DNA of 64,000 nt from Salminus brasiliensis (GCF_030463535.1 NC_132880.1:31984342-32048341); one strand, 5' to 3'; counted from the first letter of the stretch, positions 1-12,362 are shown. Notes: a model not told the origin generated them from the sequence alone. Made by a program: numbers and translations.

Positions 1-2095
1 AACTGCCCCGCTGTTAGATACGGTGGCCTAGAAAGCCCAACGCACTGCAAATTAAAAATGAGCCTCCATCCATCCCTTAAATCCATCCATCAAAATCACA
101 TTACCAGTATTACATTTTTAGACACACTGCAAATTCACAGACAAAATGCATATTCAGAAAATTGATTCAACTTCATAAACCCTGCAAATCCAGTCACAAC
201 ACAGCAGAAGCGGCATTTGCAAAGGACACAGAAAGGGACTGGAACCCTGAGGCTATGTGATAGAGCAACTGAAAGAATGAAAAGCAGCATGCCTCTCTCA
301 CTACTATTCAAAGTAGTGTTCCATGTAGCACAATCTATATAGCATTTAGTAAAGGAGCAAATGGGTGAACTGTTTCAGGCTTCGGGAACAATGTACTTTG
401 GACAGATGAATCTTGAGTCTTGGCCTGATGTTTTTATTGACTACAGACAGATGTTACAAACTTCTAATCAAACACAAAGATTCAAATGTATTAAAGTTAA
501 TGTTAATGGTGGATTGCTAATAGAAACTATTTATAGTTCCCATTTGGTTTGTATATCATAATATTCGGCTGTTTCAAGGTACACAAGTCTTAACAGTCAA
601 ATTAAAATCAGATACATGATTAAAATGGACCTTTTTGAAAATGTAATGCATCTCCACATAATATAGAGGTTCAATACTAAATAAAGTTTTCCCAAGAACA
701 CTTTAGGAACCTTTATTTTGAGTGCATCTATATATGATGACAGAATGGTGTTATTGAAGTAGAAGACTAGATCTGAAGACAGAAATATCTGCTTTTTTGC
801 AAGAATGAAAGAGTTGAGGGGTTAACGGAGCATACCATGGCTGGGTGGATCTCCTCACGTATTGGTTTACTGAACTGCTGTTGAAAAGTGTTAAAAGATG
901 TCACTAAGGTTTCTGCCTAGTCAGCCTAATGAAAGATGGCGGCGACTACAGGCCTGCTATCAGCGAGGGGGATTAAAGCAACCTTTCTACAGCAAACATA
1001 ATTTAGCACTGCATACAGCTCCCAGACATCATCCGCCATCATCACTGATTTACATATGCTGTAAGAAAGGGTGTGTGTGTGAGAGAGAGAGAGAGAATGA
1101 GAGAAAGAGAGAGAGTTCAAGGTCCATTAATCCTAGCCCAATTAGAGAAAGAGCTGAGTACAGTAACAGAAGGACATGCTTCAGCTGCTATCAATATAAA
1201 GGATCGGAGTAGAGGGGTTTTCCACCGCCAAATCCCTTAACCACCTCTGATCCAGATCTCAGGGGCGCTGGGATATACACACAAACACTAACATCCTCCA
1301 TCACTCTGATTAATGGCCGCAAGATCTGAAAGTGCAGCTCACTGTAGTTTATAGATTAGATCACATGATTCGGTTGATTTCAGCCAGGTGGGGAAAAAAA
1401 GCATGCGTCTCAATTGCACCTCAAATTACAAATTAAAGCCAGAGCTACTCTGGAAAATAATGGGCCATTTTCATCATTCACATGTGTCAATCAGTTACAC
1501 AACGTCTGCCTCTCATTTCATGTCTTTTGGCAAGAACTGGGTTGATATAACACATTTCATTCATGTGCAACCAATTGACACAAATGACGTCCATTCAAAA
1601 CACCATTTCTTCCATCTACTGTACATTTTACACCATTTTAATCACATTACACAGGTAGATAGTGCTAGGAGCTTTTCCCAAGGACTCAATGACTTATCAC
1701 TTCTTGGTGTGGCATAGTGTGCTTGCCCAGCCAAAGGTAATCAAGCCAAGGAATCAGATTCTAGCCTGCCATAAAGAGGGGGCATTTGTGGGGGCCCACT
1801 GATTTGCTGACGGTGTGACCCAGAGGTTAAATCAAAAAATGTTTAAAGGTTGTGCATATTTAAATGGTCAAGGTGTTAACAAAGTCAGTCACAGTGGTTT
1901 GGTGCGAAATGCTCTGTGCTTGAGAAACGATTCAATTCTGTCAGAACTGTTCCCCGTGGTGGATATAAAGTAATTGTGAATATGCTTTCCAGTGTTTGAG
2001 ACAGTGTTGTATAGTAGTCTTAAGCTAACCTTTTGTCTTAAAATGAAATTAAATTGATGTATGTTTAATGTTATTCGTGTTTGAGGAGTACCCTG
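1..2095. other. intergenic, no gene seen
   Basis: AT-rich sequence with a TG/GA microsatellite at about 1069-1115. Open frames are short and overlap simple repeats. No RNA gene or named element is recognised. Confidence 0.6.
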
Positions 2096-2195
2096 CAAAA
2101 GACTGGTACCCTGGCCAGGGGGTATTCCTGCCCTTATTGATTCTGCGTAGGCTCCAGACTCACCATGACCCAGACCAGAAAGAAGTGTGCTTCCC
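2096..2195 (+). mobile_element. SINE/LINE tail fragment
   Basis: CTGGTACCCTGGCCAGGGGG and the following TAGGCTCCAGACTCACCATG match the tail of the SINE at 34798-35080. Only this tail remains. Confidence 0.55.
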
Positions 2196-2999
2196 AAATT
2201 AGTTTCCAAATATATACTTATATAACATAACATATATGTTATAAGCAATATTTTCTAACATTGCATTATAAAAACTCACATAAAATGGTTCCCTGGTGCA
2301 TTTGGAATAAATGGAATGAAATAGCTGTATTTGTGCTGTAGGCATTGAGACCCCTGATTCCTATAAAGGCCTCTGGTTTACTGTAAAGAAATTCCTGAGT
2401 CAGTAAGTTTCTCTAGAATAATTCATTTAACATCAGACCACTCTGAATGATTATGTTTACATCTCAACAATTAAATTATGCTGAAATTTAAAAAGTCAGT
2501 GGGATCCCTCCCCCATTTTTACATTCAAAGATAACATTCTTCTTCTCTAAAGTGACTTTTTCAGACGTAGATGGATATTGTAATTTTTCTGTTATTTAAA
2601 TAAAATAAAGTGGAGTAATTTGGTTGAAAAATGCTGACTCTTGGTTTTCCATTGGTACATTGTTTTTGTTGGTAAGTAACAGGAACTTTTTATGATGATT
2701 TGCATTTAATAAAATAATTACTTTTTGCATAGTGGAAAAAAAAAACATCTTTCACATATTTTCACATTTCCTATCATTCTTTAAGACTAAAACAAACAAA
2801 TAATAATAATTGTAGATCTCTAAGTGTTAACCAGTCATTCGTGAATTTCTGCATTTGTTTAATTATGAACACTGCATTATCTGAGAGTTGAGATATTTTC
2901 TGCTTTTTTGTCATTATTCAAGTCTGAAGGTCAGTCCCTCATTCTAAGCTTTGAAGCCCTCTACACAGACATGCTGTGCCTTAACAAAACAACAACTCT
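2196..2999. other. intergenic, no gene seen
   Basis: AT-rich, with A-runs (2736-2745). No frame above 60 codons and no repeat I can name. Confidence 0.6.
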
Positions 3000-3400
3000 C
3001 GACTGAAATGTAAAAGAACCATTGAAACCAACTATTCAGTTCCCATGGACAGGCTGAACACACCATTAGGTACACAGGAGTCATTAAGCTATACTGGAGA
3101 ACACCTTCATCCAATAATGCAAGCTAAGGCCCAATTAGTTTTTAAAACCAATTAGTGACTATCGATAAAGCAGTTGAGAGATTTAAAGCCTCTAAGCCTG
3201 ACAGTTAAAGGACATTTCTTTCAATAGTCTGGAGTACAAGCTCAATGCCTTCACCTTCACTCAAGATTTAAACAGTACAGACAGTAAAGCAGACAAGAGC
3301 ACATTTTTTCATCTGGTTCTGAAAGTAATTACAAGAGTTTGTGGTTTATTTATATGAAATGACTGATAGGTATTGATAGACTGATAAGTAGAGAGAAATG
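3000..3400. promoter_or_regulatory. candidate conserved non-coding element
   Basis: Repeat-free AT-rich sequence with two direct copies of the homeodomain-type word CCAATTAG (3131-3138, 3148-3155) and an ATCGATAAAG word. No coding frame. Its texture is that of a developmental enhancer. Conservation has not been tested. Confidence 0.25.
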
Positions 3401-3554
3401 ATTAAATTTGCACATCCTTAGAGTTCATTTTCTGATTTTGCTTTAATTAAATAGTAAATTAATTAAAATATTATTAACCTACATACGTCGTTGTCCCAAA
3501 AAAACGGTGTCCATTTTTGATATTTTTCACTTTTGGACATAATTTTACTCAATG

Positions 3555-3690
3555 CCAAATTTTGACCGCAATGGACCAATAGAAATGCTCCAAAATTAAT
3601 TGCCATGAAATATTTTACACTGACTTCTTAACAGTTAAGAACTTTTTACTGTCCATGTAAAGTTGCCATTTGGATATAAGTTATACAAGG
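3555..3690 (+). repeat. repeat family B copy
   Basis: The stretch GGACCAATAGAAATGCTCCA, then TTACACTGACTT and CTGTCCATGTAAAGTTGCCA, defines a 150-bp repeat seen again at 7890, 12196, 44020, 48080, 48440 (tail), 53340 and 60115. It is unnamed and non-coding. Confidence 0.6.
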
Positions 3691-4179
3691 AATTACATTT
3701 ATAAATTTATTCAGTTGCATTCTTTAAACAGTTTCAGTGTGCATGTCTGAAGGTTTACTATGTGTTTTAATGTCAAATAATAGTAAACATATTGAACATG
3801 TCAAAACAAACCTTTACAACATAAGCCCATTAAAAACACAACATTCTGCAAGAGGGTTGCTTATTGTAATGATCTTCAGCTGACAAATAATTTCGATAAA
3901 AGTTTAACTAACAACTTTTTATTGTTAGTTATTGCCAGCAATAATTGTAATTCCTGTGGGTAAAAAAACGTTTTTATATATTTCTATTTTCCCATTTCCA
4001 TTCGATTTTTGTCTGCTAGATCATTCAGCAGTTTTCATGACAGCGACAACGAACCACTGAACCTGAATGTCTTATTGGGATGATGTGCTTGCATAAAACT
4101 TTTCATTCTAAATATAGTTTGCGCATAGCCAGCAGTTATGAATGTGATTTCCTCCAGGAAATATACACTGTTATATATT

Positions 4180-4810
4180 ATATTACACCATATCAAATAA
4201 TGGTGTAAAGATCTTTTAAAGGTAATAAGGAATCTTTACGTCAAGTGAAGGTTATTTTAGGCCTTTGATAGGTTTTTCAGATTCACACATTCTTTACATT
4301 TTCACAAAAAGGGTTCTTCATGGAACTAAAGGTGGTTCACCTTACTTAGTACCTTTATTTGTAAGAGCATAGAAACTGCTTGGTAACACAAAGACAACTA
4401 CTTGGAACAAGTAGCTCCAAGTAGCTGTGGACCCCCCCTGGCTATACATCACAGACCCCATAAGAACCAAAGTCATAACAACAGAGCTTATAGAACCATT
4501 TGTAAACTTCTTAAGCTCCTCAGAACCATTGGTGGTTCGTGTTTTTTATATTTATAATGTAGGAACAATGCAGCCAGTTCGCATTGCTTTGCATGTAGTT
4601 ACAGATTAGTAATCCTTAGCGTGTAATAAAAGTTATAAAGCATAAGGGGTTAGGAACTACACACAAGCATATTTTATCATATGTGAAAACCATTAAACTA
4701 AACAAAGACCCATATAAGCGTTTTGATGGTTCTTTGATTCATCATGGTTCTACATATAACCATTGCCTTTACTACATAACCCTCAAAAAAGCCCTTTTTG
4801 TAAGGGAGTA
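4180..4810. repeat. GGTTC/GAACC-rich interspersed repeat
   Basis: Repeated words such as AAAGGGTTCTTCATGGAAC, AGAACCATTTGTAAAC, AGAACCATTGGTGGTTC and CCCTTTTTGTAAGGGAGT mark a common fish MITE-like repeat. Related pieces occur at 14355-14455 and 42895-43095. No frame beyond 60 codons. Confidence 0.45.
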
Positions 4811-5504
4811 TGCCACCAACAAGGTTAAGTCTTCTAACCACTAAGCTTCAGGTGTTAGTTTAATGTTGTCGAATGCAAAGATCAGGAGAGCCCAGTGGTC
4901 AAATTCCAGCCCAGCACTGAATCATGTCACGACTGAGCTGCTTCCAAAAACTTTAGGCAATGGCCATAACTCACACTAATGCTCTGTCCAAGTTTAACCT
5001 CCTCCAGAAATAACACACATTTGACGTTCAGCTGCCGAACACACTGAATGATGTTCTTCAGAGGAAGGAAAGTGGAAAATGAAGAACACACCATTCCCTC
5101 ACCAAGACCATGACGTTCCGCAAAGCGTGGACTTCCAGTACCCAAAGAAACACACTCACTCACACACACATACACACACCCCACCCACACGCTCAGCTGA
5201 ATCAGCTGTAGCTAACAGTCACCGCGGCAGATGTTCTCTCTGTCATTTGTTTCTCCCGGCCCCGCGGTTCTTATTTCAGCTCTGTCATCTGTGACTCTCC
5301 TTATCAGCCTCAGCGTCAAGGAAAAAAAAAAGCTATTCCACTGATGGCTGACCAGAAACGTTCTCATGGGAAATTGGAATCCTACTGATGCAACTTGGAG
5401 ATTGGCAATAGACATTTGGTGAGATTTTCCATGCGTGCCATGTTTGTGACTCAGTATGAACAGCAGAATTAGATTTTTGACGCCCTTACTCTCCTTTCTT
5501 GCCG

Positions 5505-5641
5505 GGTGTATATATATATATATATATATGCTTGTATGTGACTAGGCTCTGTGCTCTCCCACAGGCATTATTTCCATCCACTCTGAACCATGTGGAACCG
5601 CTTAAACATACACCCGCACACTCACACACATACATGTGCAT

Positions 5642-5679
<38 letters not shown>

Positions 5680-5860
5680 TCAGGCCAATCTGTCACAGGA
5701 CATTTATCTTCATCCTCATCCCAAGTGCAATATACTGTGATCGTTTTCACAGATGTGCACTATACTAACAAAGCCTACAGCAACTTTCAGCAGCTCTCTC
5801 TCTCTCTCTCTCTTTCTCTTTCTAGCACTCTCTTATTCTCTCTCTTTCCCTCTCTCCATT
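5505..5860 (+). repeat. microsatellite cluster: (TA)n, (CA)n, (CT)n
   Basis: (TA)n lies at 5509-5529, (CA)n at 5645-5674 and (CT)n at 5794-5845. Overlapping open frames here are products of the simple repeats. Confidence 0.9.
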
Positions 5861-6526
5861 AATCTCACTCGTAGCAAACCTTCAAAATCACACTGAACAT
5901 GAACAAAAGCTGTGCTAAGATGTATAAGCCGATTTTACTCCATAGAAACCAAAGAAACAAGTGATATTACTAAACCAGCTAAAATAACTGGGCTTCAATC
6001 AGCGGAATGACTCACATTCAAAATGACATCCAATTCAAGTGCTGGAAAGCTCTACTAAATCCATGTTCAGTGATTCAATATAGAGGACGTTAATAAGACA
6101 ATGATCCAACAGAAGGACAAATTACAGTAGGAAATGAAAGTGATTAAAAAAGGCGAGGCTTGGAAAAGGACAAAAAAATAAGGAGTTGATGGTAGGTTGA
6201 GTGGTGGAGATCAATTCTCTTTTACTAATACGGATTTGCAATTGTTTCAAACTCAACTCGACTCTATACATGATGCCCAGATTCACTGTAAATTCCTTAT
6301 GCACGTGTATGTCTGTGGCTGCACCCGATTGCTTTACTGAAACTTATGCTCCTGTCTGCTCTCCTTGATTCTGTGTGATCTGTACCTCATGGTATCAGTA
6401 CATATACTGGCAGAGCTGAGAAGTGTATGGATCCACATGGCTACCAGATCAGGCAGATTCTAGGAGAGGATGTTCCTGTAGCCTGACCTAGACACTGCCT
6501 CACTGAACTCCAAAATGAAACAATTT

Positions 6527-7165
6527 CTATACAAAGTGACTGAAATGAAATGAGAAGAAATGAAATAAGAAGAGATGAGAAGGCAATAGATGAGAGGAGA
6601 TGAAAAAAGAAAAAAAGAGAAGAAAAGAGATAAGAAGAGAAGAGATAAGATGAAAAGAGAAAATGAGATGAGATGAGAAGAGAATGGATGAGATGAGATG
6701 AGATGAGATGTGATGAGATGAGAAGAAAAGAGAGGAGGAGAGAGGAAAAGAGATGAGGAAGGTTAGAAGAGAAAAGAAGAGAAGAGAGGGGAGGAGAGGA
6801 GAGGAGAAAAGAAGAGATGAGAAAATATGAGATAATATGAGATGAGATGAGAAGAAAAGAAAATAAATAGATGAGAAGAGGTGAGAAAAGAAAAAAGAAA
6901 GGAGAAGAGAAGAGATAAGAGGAGAAGAGATTGGAAAAGAAGAGATAAGTGAAGAAGAGAGGAGAAGAGAAGAGAGGAGAGGAGAGGAGAGAGGAGAAAA
7001 GATTAGAAGAGAAGAGACAAGTGAAGAAGAGATGAGAAGAGAAGAGAGGAGAGGAGAAGAGAAGAAGAGAAGAGAGGAGAAGAGACGAAACGAAAAGAGA
7101 AAATAAGAGAAGAGATGAAATGAGATGAGAAAAAAGAGAAGAGATGAAATGAAAAGAAGAGAGAG
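6527..7165 (+). repeat. polypurine GAGAT/GAGAA tract
   Basis: About 640 bp is almost pure purine on the plus strand, built of irregular GAGAT, GAGAA, GAAGA and GAGGA units. The matching pyrimidine strand gives a meaningless 236-codon open frame of Ser/Leu/Phe. Such tracts can form intramolecular triplexes (H-DNA). Confidence 0.9.
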
Positions 7166-7271
7166 TTGGGGTGCAGTCTCAGTAACGCCAAATTTGACAG
7201 CTTTTGCATAGTGTGGTGAGATTTGCATAAATGACAATCAATACTATGTTCCTGCAGTTACCCACAGTTTT

Positions 7272-7490
7272 TGTTGCTGGTATGCTCCATGGCCAAAAGA
7301 ATGTGGACACTCTTTCTAATTAATGGATTTGGTTATTTTGGTCTGTTCAGTTGCAAACTAGTGCCGAAAAGGAAGCAGCCATGAAACCTCAATAGACAAA
7401 CACTGGCAGTAGGATAGGCCGTACTGAAGAAGCTCAGTGAACTCAGTGAGATTCAGCGTGGCACTATTATAGGACAGTATATCTCTAACA
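7272..7490 (+). mobile_element. Tc1-type MITE, left part only
   Basis: CCATGGCCAAAAGAATGTGG followed by ACACTC (about 7288) is a Tc1-type terminal repeat related to family M. The following 190 bp is diverged and no right end is visible. Confidence 0.45.
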
Positions 7491-7889
7491 AATCAGTTTA
7501 TCAAATGCCGGCCCTGCATCTGCCAAAAGTCATGATTGTGAGTGTGCGTACAGTATGTGTACCCAAGACTACAACAAATGTCATTCAAAAGAAATATGGA
7601 GATTACCAGCTTTAAGAGATATGACTCAGAAGAGTCCACTGAACCGAGTTTTAGGACAATCCGACACAGTCCACAGACAGAGAGAAGTAAATCATTTTAA
7701 AAGGTTAAAGAAAGTCAGGATGTATTTCAAAAGTCTGAAAAACAACTACCAGCTGCTGAACTACTGAAAGGAAAATCATCACTGTCAAAAAAATTATTTT
7801 CCATTCTCCCTGATTTATTACTTTATTTTTCTACATCATTGAACACACCAGCTGCCCTTATCCTTGATATGGCATGAATATCTTATGCT

Positions 7890-8035
7890 GAATGGAACAG
7901 AAATGATGCAATATCACTTGAAATAAGTTGGTTAATTACATTGACCTACATTAAATGTTAGGAATGTTTGCCTTCTCCTGTAAATGTACCATTTTGGATA
8001 TGTTTTGTACATAATATTTTTTAACAGCAACAACA
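7890..8035 (+). repeat. repeat family B copy
   Basis: GAACAGAAATGATGCAATAT, CATTGACCTACATTAAA and TCCTGTAAATGTACCATTTT align in order with the other copies. It directly abuts the foldback repeat at 8039. Confidence 0.55.
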
Positions 8036-8038
8036 AAA

Positions 8039-8470
8039 TACACTCAAAAAAGTGCTGGGTTATAAATCAACCCATGTTAGATCATTTCCACAACCCAGCG
8101 CTGGGTCAGTACATAACAGAGCACACTCTGGGTTATACTGACCCACCAGCACTGGGTCATGAGAGTAAAAATACATAATACCAAATACATAATACCCAAG
8201 CACTGGTCTGATTAGTCTTCATTCTTTTGTTGTTTTTTTCTGTTTTCAAAACATTATATGCTTTCTGGTCATAATTAAATTAATTACACTCTGAAAGTTG
8301 CTGTTTTTTTGGTTTATCCAAATGCTGGGATAAGCTTGTTGGGCCATTTTGCTGGATAATTTCCACAGTGCCGGGTAGTGTTTGTGTAGCCCAGCTGCTG
8401 GGTTACTGGCTGTGTCACAGGAACAACCCAGCCAGTGGGTTTATTATCAGCATTAATTAAGAGCACCTGA
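8039..8470. repeat. GCTGGGT/ACCCAGC foldback repeat
   Basis: GCTGGGT and ACCCAGC words alternate in both orientations (for example 8052-8060, 8093-8106, 8150-8157, 8390-8400, 8436-8450), with CTCAAAAAAGTGCTGGGTT at the left and ACAACCCAGCCAGTGGGTTT at the right. This is typical of a fish foldback MITE. No coding sequence is present. Confidence 0.5.
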
Positions 8471-9150
8471 AGAAGCCAAGTTGGTTAAACAGCTTTTCTT
8501 CCGGCAGCAGCACGACTGACAGTGAGTAAACTTTCAGGATTTATAGACGCTTTACTACTTACAGTTAAACTAAATTAATTGACATATGAGTTTTATATAT
8601 AGATGAAAATGTACATTGTAATGTTGGCGTGCAATGAAACTGTAATGTTTGTTTCCACTACTGGAGGGTCAGTGGTAGCTGTTGGCCATTTTATAATATT
8701 TGTGGACCTATTGTCGATTAAAAATTAAGTTCTATTTTAAGCAGTAATAATTATTAATTACTAATAATGATTGTATCACCTCTTGCTCAATTGCACAGCA
8801 TCAAGTTGCACATTAACTTTTGCACATTTTATTGCAAAAACATTTGTTAATTATTCTATTTATTCTGTGTGCGTTTGTATATATAAAATATATATATATA
8901 TATATATTTAAATGTTAATTGACATCTTTGCTTTGATCTTAACACTGATCAACCTAACATGTTCAAGTGAACTAACTTATCACTTGTTGTCAAATATATC
9001 CCACCCTTATATCTATAGATGGCACTATAGATAATCAGTGTTTTTTACTTCACTAAGTACTAATCTTATGGCTAATCTATGTGTATTTTATATATTCTAT
9101 CTTTTGTGGGGTTTTTTTCTTATTGTTCTATGTGAGCGGGCAGTTATTCT
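8471..9150. other. intergenic, no gene seen
   Basis: AT-rich, with a (TA)n tract near 8887-8908. It may be the degraded body of the retrotransposon whose tail lies at 9196-9265, but no protein motif remains. Confidence 0.5.
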
Positions 9151-9151
9151 G

Positions 9152-9152
<1 letters not shown>

Positions 9153-9195
<43 letters not shown>
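9153..9195 (+). repeat. (TA)n microsatellite
   Basis: About 21 perfect TA units. Confidence 0.95.
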
Positions 9196-9197
<2 letters not shown>

Positions 9198-9265
9198 TTC
9201 CACTGCTAGCTATACAGTGTATGACTATGTATGTGACAAATAAACTTTGATTTGATTTGACTGTA
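9196..9265 (+). mobile_element. retrotransposon 3' tail
   Basis: The stretch TGTATGTGACAAATAAACTT followed by TGATT repeats (about 9226-9260) is the usual 3' end of several fish LINEs and their SINEs, sitting directly after a (TA)n tract at 9153-9195. No upstream reverse transcriptase is recognised. Confidence 0.45.
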
Positions 9266-9389
9266 GTTACTTCGCTAACCTACTGTTCTCTTCATGCTCA
9301 GTGCATTACTTTGGATAAGGTGTTGTTTCTGTGTTTAACTTCATGTGTTTTGTTGTGTGTGTACTACTCATCTTCTCTTTATCAAAGCA

Positions 9390-9590
9390 TGGATGCCACA
9401 TGGATACCACTGTGGTATCTGGCATCAGGATGTTAGCAGCAGATCCTTTAAGACCTATAAGTTGATGAGCCCTGGGTGTCCATGACTCGTCGTCGCTGGA
9501 TCACCTTTTGACCATCCTTAGTACTGACCACTGCATACTGGGAACACCCCACAAGACCTGCCTGTTTACTTACTGCCTGAGAGAAAGTTG
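9390..9590 (-). mobile_element. Tc1-like transposon fragment
   Basis: The segment around GGTATCTGGCATCAGGATGT (9413) to the ACTGACCACTGCATACTGGGAACA stretch (about 9523-9546) matches, in reverse orientation, two separated parts of an abundant fish Tc1-like transposase gene joined by a deletion. There is no frame of useful length. The family assignment is from recall of the sequence type. Confidence 0.6.
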
Positions 9591-9749
9591 CAGAATTCCT
9601 CTCGTCTTGCTTTGATTTATTTCATTTTTGACAGCACAGGGTTTCGTCTGTGTGTGTCGTCTCTTTCTGATGGTAGATGCTGTACTTTGACTTCAGCTGT
9701 GGCAAGAGCAAGAGACATTTAGGGATTGTTGAAGACATCTTTACACATT

Positions 9750-9822
9750 TTGTGGTCTGCTGTTGGACTGAACCTACTAGGACAGAACATCCTAGCAAGT
9801 TCAGTCCAACAGCAGGCCACAA
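9750..9822. ncRNA. near-perfect 33-bp hairpin, candidate small-RNA precursor
   Basis: The arms 9750-9782 and 9790-9822 are inverted complements with 30 of 33 positions paired and no bulge, around a 7-nt loop (9783-9789). The core arm TGCTGTTGGACTGAAC is fully paired. The size (73 nt) suits a pre-miRNA or hairpin siRNA. The near-perfect pairing is more like a young inverted duplication than a typical animal miRNA. I do not recognise either arm as a known miRNA. Confidence 0.4.
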
Positions 9823-11069
9823 TAATGGCCTGGCCATGTTGGCATTTGTTGCACTTGTAAACTATTTAGAGGACAGTGGAACAGCTGATTTCTAAGTGTT
9901 CTGAGATCTGAAGGCCTCAGAGAGCTCATTGGATCTCACTATGGTAATAAGATTCACTTTACCAATCAAGAGAAACCCAAAATAAATGTTTGACATTTAA
10001 ATAGGATTTAAATAAGATCTTTTTTATATTTAAAGTACTAATAAATGTGGGGGTGTCTTAACGTCACTGTATTTTTATGAATCACATTTTACAATTTTTT
10101 AAAAGACATGTCTTCTGTTTTATTAGTTTAGTTATATTACCTACCTATTATCTACCAATATTGTTCAAGTAAAGACCAATTGTCCATATGTTTAAATATA
10201 TTAACAAATACAAAGGTTTTCATGGGGTGTCCTAACTTTCAGGGAGTGACCTAACTCAGCTGCTAGGCAAATGTGGGCCAACTACAATAATATTGTACAC
10301 AGATAACATTAGTAGCCACTTAAAGATAACTAACTTTCCAATGAACACTTGACAAATATAAAATGAGCTACAACAGGACAGAACATATACAGTTTATAGT
10401 TGATATAGTAGTTACTTGAAATAAAACATTGGTTAGTTTATATTATTTACATTATCTTGATCAGACTACTGCTTATTTCTGCTTTAGTACAACATTTACT
10501 ACAGTACAAAAAAAATTATATCAAGCTCTCCTGTTTATACTCTTCTTGTACCTCCACGAATAAGTAGTGTAAATATCTCCCGAGCTGAATCTCTCACCTA
10601 CAGTGTTTATTTAATCCAAGCGGACACAAACTAGCACTGTAAGTTAGCTCAACGCTGGAGAGTTTGCTGTGTGCTGTTAGGAGTCATTGCACTGTTTAAG
10701 GTAACACCCGCAGCAGTGTGTGAGGAAGCTGGAAGGTGACAGTTTACGTTTCCGGCAGAGAAGGCAGACGTGGATAAGTATCTTCCAGACAATACTGCTG
10801 CCAACACCAGCGTACACACTATGCCATTGCTACTTTTCACACACTATGATTTATGGGTAGTAATTACACCACCACTGGTGACATCATCTCACCACGCTTC
10901 CTGCACAAAAGTGACCAATTAATTGTGCTGTCTTCAACTGCCTGGTTTTTACCATTATATTTTTAGCAAGAAGATGAGATGTGTCAAAACAAGGCAATGC
11001 AGTAGTCTCTGTAGCAACCGCTGTACACTGCTAGGAAAATGTTTTAGAACACACACTCTCACCCAGCTA
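9823..11069. other. intergenic, no gene seen
   Basis: AT-rich up to about 10500, then slightly GC-richer. Nothing beyond short chance frames. Confidence 0.55.
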
Positions 11070-11740
11070 TTTATTAGGAAGGCCTGTACACCTGCTCATT
11101 CATGCAATTATCTAATCTGCCAATCGTGTGCCAGCTGTGCAGTACTTAAAATCATGTACGTACGGGCCAGCATCTTGAGATAATGTTCACATCAACCATC
11201 ACAATGGGGATTTTGAGCGTGGCACGACTGTTGATGCCAAAATGACAGGTTTGAGTATTTCTAGAACTGCTGATCTCCTGGGATTTCTCAAGTTTAGTCT
11301 AAAGTTTGCTGAGAATAGCATAGTAAAGAAAAGAAATTGAGCTTTGTTGATATGATAGGTGTAGTCTGATCTGATTAATGATTTCTACTACAGTGCACAA
11401 ACAATAATATCAGGATTTGGTGCCAACAGCAGTCATTTTTAATTCATAGATTCAGCCTGCTTTGTGTCAACAGTCCAGGTTATTGGAGGTGGTGTATTGG
11501 CATGGGAAAGGCCTTTTGGCACACCTTGGCCCAAACATTATTATTGCTTGAATGACACAGCTGGTTTGAGCAATGTTGCTGACTATGTACATCCCTTCAT
11601 GGCTAATGGTCTTCTAATGGCTACTTCCAGCATGATGATGCACCATGTCACAAGGCAATAATCCTCTCAATCTGGTTTAATGAATTTGACGACGTGTTCA
11701 GTATTCTTCAGTGGTCCTTCCAGTCACCTGCTGCTGTTCA
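11070..11740 (+). mobile_element. Tc1/mariner-like transposon relic, internally deleted
   Basis: The left end TTTATTAGGAAGGCCTGTAC matches the copy at 62189. The part equivalent to the middle of the transposase is lost near 11300-11450. The 3' part holds TGTCAACAGTCCAGG, then VADYVHPFMA and a degenerate HDDAPCHKA stretch (about 11575-11660). It is inactive. Confidence 0.85.
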
Positions 11741-11940
11741 ATAAAACCATGTATCTACAATTGGATTTTAGTTTTCTCTATTTTCCTGTTGCTGCTCTGT
11801 GTCAGTACAGGGAATCCCTTTTGGTTATCACAGCCTGTTGTCCACTAGCAGTCCAGCCCAGTCTCTCTGAACTGGATCATGCTGTCTGGTTATTTAGATG
11901 GAATGGGACTACTATTGTCATTACTATTATCACTACTATT

Positions 11941-12195
11941 GAGAAGGGTTGTGGGTTCGAATCCAGGGCTCGGCAAGCTGCCGTTGTTGGGCCCTTGAGC
12001 AAGGCCCTTTACCCTCTCTGCTCCCCGGGCGCTGGAGTTGGCTGCCCACCGCTCTGGGTGTGTGTGTGTGTGTACTCACTGCCCCTAACACGTGTGTGTG
12101 TGTGAGTGTGTGTTCACTACCAGATGGGTTAAATGTGGAGGGCACATTTCGCTGTATGCTGTACAGTGACAAATACGTGCACCTTTACCTTAAAT
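11941..12195 (+). mobile_element. tRNA-derived SINE
   Basis: An RNA polymerase III B box (GGGTTCGAATCC, 11953-11964) is followed by a conserved body (CTCGGCAAGCTGCCGTTGTT, GAGCAAGGCCCTTTACCCTC), a TG microsatellite (12060-12104) and the tail CTGTACAGTGACAAATACGT. The A-box end is missing, so it is 5'-truncated. This SINE type, with the internal TG tract, is one I associate with characin-like fishes. Confidence 0.8.
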
Positions 12196-12362
12196 AATGC
12201 TGGATGAATAGACCAACAGAAATGATGTAAATCACTTGGAATAAACTCCTATTTTACATGAACATCCATTCAAAGTTAAAAACATTTTTACCTTTTTCTG
12301 TAAAGTCACCATTTCGGAGATACATGTTTTTCACTGGACAGCAACGATATTAAGAACACATG
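12196..12362 (+). repeat. repeat family B copy
   Basis: GATGAATAGACCAACAGAAA through GGAGATACATGTTTTTCACT to GGACAGCAACGATATT is the most complete copy. It starts immediately after the SINE at 11941-12195. Confidence 0.6.

Noticed and set aside
6527..7237. 236-codon Ser/Leu/Phe frame on the minus strand
   Set aside because: Pure pyrimidine side of the GA tract; low complexity with no start context or domain.
11953..11964. tRNA gene suggested by GGTTCGAATCC
   Set aside because: Only the B box is present and the downstream body is a SINE; there is no acceptor stem or anticodon arm.
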